Origin: Acidobacteriota bacterium
GTDB taxonomy: Bacteria; Acidobacteriota; Terriglobia; Terriglobales; Acidobacteriaceae
NCBI GenBank assembly: GCA_021781255.1
Contig: JAJXXG010000688.1
Span: 1 to 6,474 of the forward strand
Length of the DNA stretch: 6,474 bases
Direction: 5' to 3'
This document shows, one piece after another, positions 5,428 through 6,474 of this stretch. Position 1 is the first letter of the stretch. Each line of letters opens with the position of its first letter. The notes below the pieces were generated by a model. It worked only from the letters and a program-made list of their open reading frames with translations. It made no database searches and was not told where the DNA came from. A program made the position numbers and the translations under genes.

Positions 5428-6474
5428 CTATCTGCTGCTCCGCGCCGCCGATGACGCATTGACCATAGCCACCTCTTCGATGTAATCGAACACTCCGGGA
5501 GGGACCCTATGTTCGAATTGAGCGCGTCGCCGCTTGGAGATCTGCCCCTCGTTATCAAGACAGCACACCACCAGAGTTGCAAGATCATTGCCGCGGACGT
5601 CGAATTTTTCGTCGACTGCCGCGATTATTTTGTCATAGCGCTGCAGAAATTCCGTTTCTTTGCGTAGATCGACTTCAAGGGCCTGTTCGGACATTTCATA
5701 CCCGAACTCGACGCACTGTGTTGCGTCCCAATAGCGGTATAGAGCCCCGCTTCCGTTGAACTTGAAGTCGTAGATGCCCTCGTCGATCCATCGGACCGAC
5801 CAGAATTCACGAGTCGGCCTGGAATACTGCTGCAGAGCCAAAAGATACTGTTGCTCGTTGCGCTTCATGGCGATTGAAACGGGCAAGAGCAATCCCTTTT
5901 CGAGCTTGCCGGAGCGGCACAGGGAATGATGGAAAAGGAAACGGGACAGTCGGCCGTTGCCGTCCATGAAGGGGTGGATAAAGACGAATGCAAACGACAC
6001 GACGGCAGCGGTGAGAATCGGATCCAGCTGCCCAGTCGTGTTGGTTGCCAGATTGATCAGCTCATGCATCAGCTCCGGGACCATGGAGGGCGGAGGGGGC
6101 ACATAGGTCACGCCTGCCGCGCCGCGGGCAGGACCACGGAGCCAGTTCTGCTCCGTTCGAAAGGCAACCGCCATGTCATACGGGTTCGTCAGTACCGAAT
6201 TCTGCAGTTCGACCAGGTAATTCTCAGAGAGAGCTCGGCCGTCATGCGCCTGATGCAGCAGTTCGACGAACTTTCGGGCTTTATCCTCGCTCGGGGTTTC
6301 ACGCTCGATCGCGAAACTGTCCTCAGTCTCGTGTAGGTATGCCCATGCAAGCGCCCGGTCCAGCATGCTCTTGCCCAACGCATCGGCAAAAGCCTTGGCC
6401 CGCCCGAGAATGTCGGACCGAATCGCCGCCTCTATGCGGGCAGTGCGACGAACAGTGGGACAGTACGCATTGCT
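5428..6474 (-). CDS. Fic-domain protein (probable AMP-transferase), partial (N-terminus beyond right edge)
   Basis: The frame is open from the right edge to the TAG at 5428-5430, giving 348 residues; the start is outside the window. Fic enzymes transfer AMP or another nucleotide-linked group from a nucleotide to a target protein hydroxyl. Numbering from the right edge, the catalytic motif HPFMDGNGRLSR is at 167-178, with His167, Asp171 and both arginines intact. Upstream are the substrate-flap-like YVPPPP (124-129) and NPYD (97-100). An N-terminal SFAIER (53-58) sits where class II Fic proteins carry the inhibitory (S/T)xxxE(G/N) motif; here the last position is Arg. The first residues in view (NAYCPTVRRTARIEAAIR) already look like conserved protein, so an in-frame TTG at 6378 is not the start. 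After the Fic core comes a long helical C-terminal region, ending in a basic segment (ISKRRRAQFEHRV) that may be a small winged helix. The target protein is unknown. Confidence 0.93.
   Translation of the reverse strand, partial: SNAYCPTVRRTARIEAAIRSDILGRAKAFADALGKSMLDRALAWAYLHETEDSFAIERETPSEDKARKFVELLHQAHDGRALSENYLVELQNSVLTNPYDMAVAFRTEQNWLRGPARGAAGVTYVPPPPSMVPELMHELINLATNTTGQLDPILTAAVVSFAFVFIHPFMDGNGRLSRFLFHHSLCRSGKLEKGLLLPVSIAMKRNEQQYLLALQQYSRPTREFWSVRWIDEGIYDFKFNGSGALYRYWDATQCVEFGYEMSEQALEVDLRKETEFLQRYDKIIAAVDEKFDVRGNDLATLVVCCLDNEGQISKRRRAQFEHRVPPGVFDYIEEVAMVNASSAARSSR

Noticed and set aside
5428..6378. Complete Fic gene starting at the TTG at 6378
   Set aside because: The frame is open to the window edge and the upstream residues look conserved. 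TTG at 6378 has no ribosome-binding site, so the gene is partial.

Overview
The window looks like GC-rich chromosomal DNA from a proteobacterium. A gammaproteobacterium near the Xanthomonadales is my guess, from codon use, the GntR-ABC operon type and the IS1182-type transposase, but nothing in the window fixes the taxon. Every gene I can support lies on the minus strand, so the genes read from right to left. No tRNA, rRNA or CRISPR array is visible.

Positions 1-2312 hold a tightly coupled three-gene operon, read in the order GntR regulator, ABC ATPase, membrane permease. The two junctions are 4-base stop/start overlaps (GTGA at 1911-1914, ATGA at 1006-1009). The permease runs off the left edge and has no stop in the window. 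A perfect inverted repeat, GTGTCACA-N7-TGTGACAC, sits exactly at the regulator's start and is a good candidate for its own operator. The plan matches YtrA-type GntR/ABC systems, in which the regulator represses its own exporter operon.

Positions 2444-3561 hold a dead, shortened IS1182-family element with imperfect terminal inverted repeats. Its transposase keeps the ribosome-binding site and the first dozen codons, then jumps to the middle of the protein. It has lost the region with the first catalytic aspartate and carries a further frameshift near 2939.

Positions 3598-5133 hold a 492-residue P-loop ATPase of the ATPase_2 plus DUF234 type. Upstream is a near-consensus promoter (TTGCCA-17 nt-TATACT) almost wholly covered by a 48-bp near-palindrome, an autorepression-like layout. 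The C-terminal nuclease-like domain appears to lack one expected acidic residue.

Positions 5134-5427 hold no gene I recognise. From 5428 to the right edge is the C-terminal 348 residues of a Fic-domain protein with an intact catalytic motif; its start lies outside the window. The right half (IS remnant, DUF234 ATPase, Fic protein) has an accessory-region character. The left half is an ordinary regulated transporter operon.
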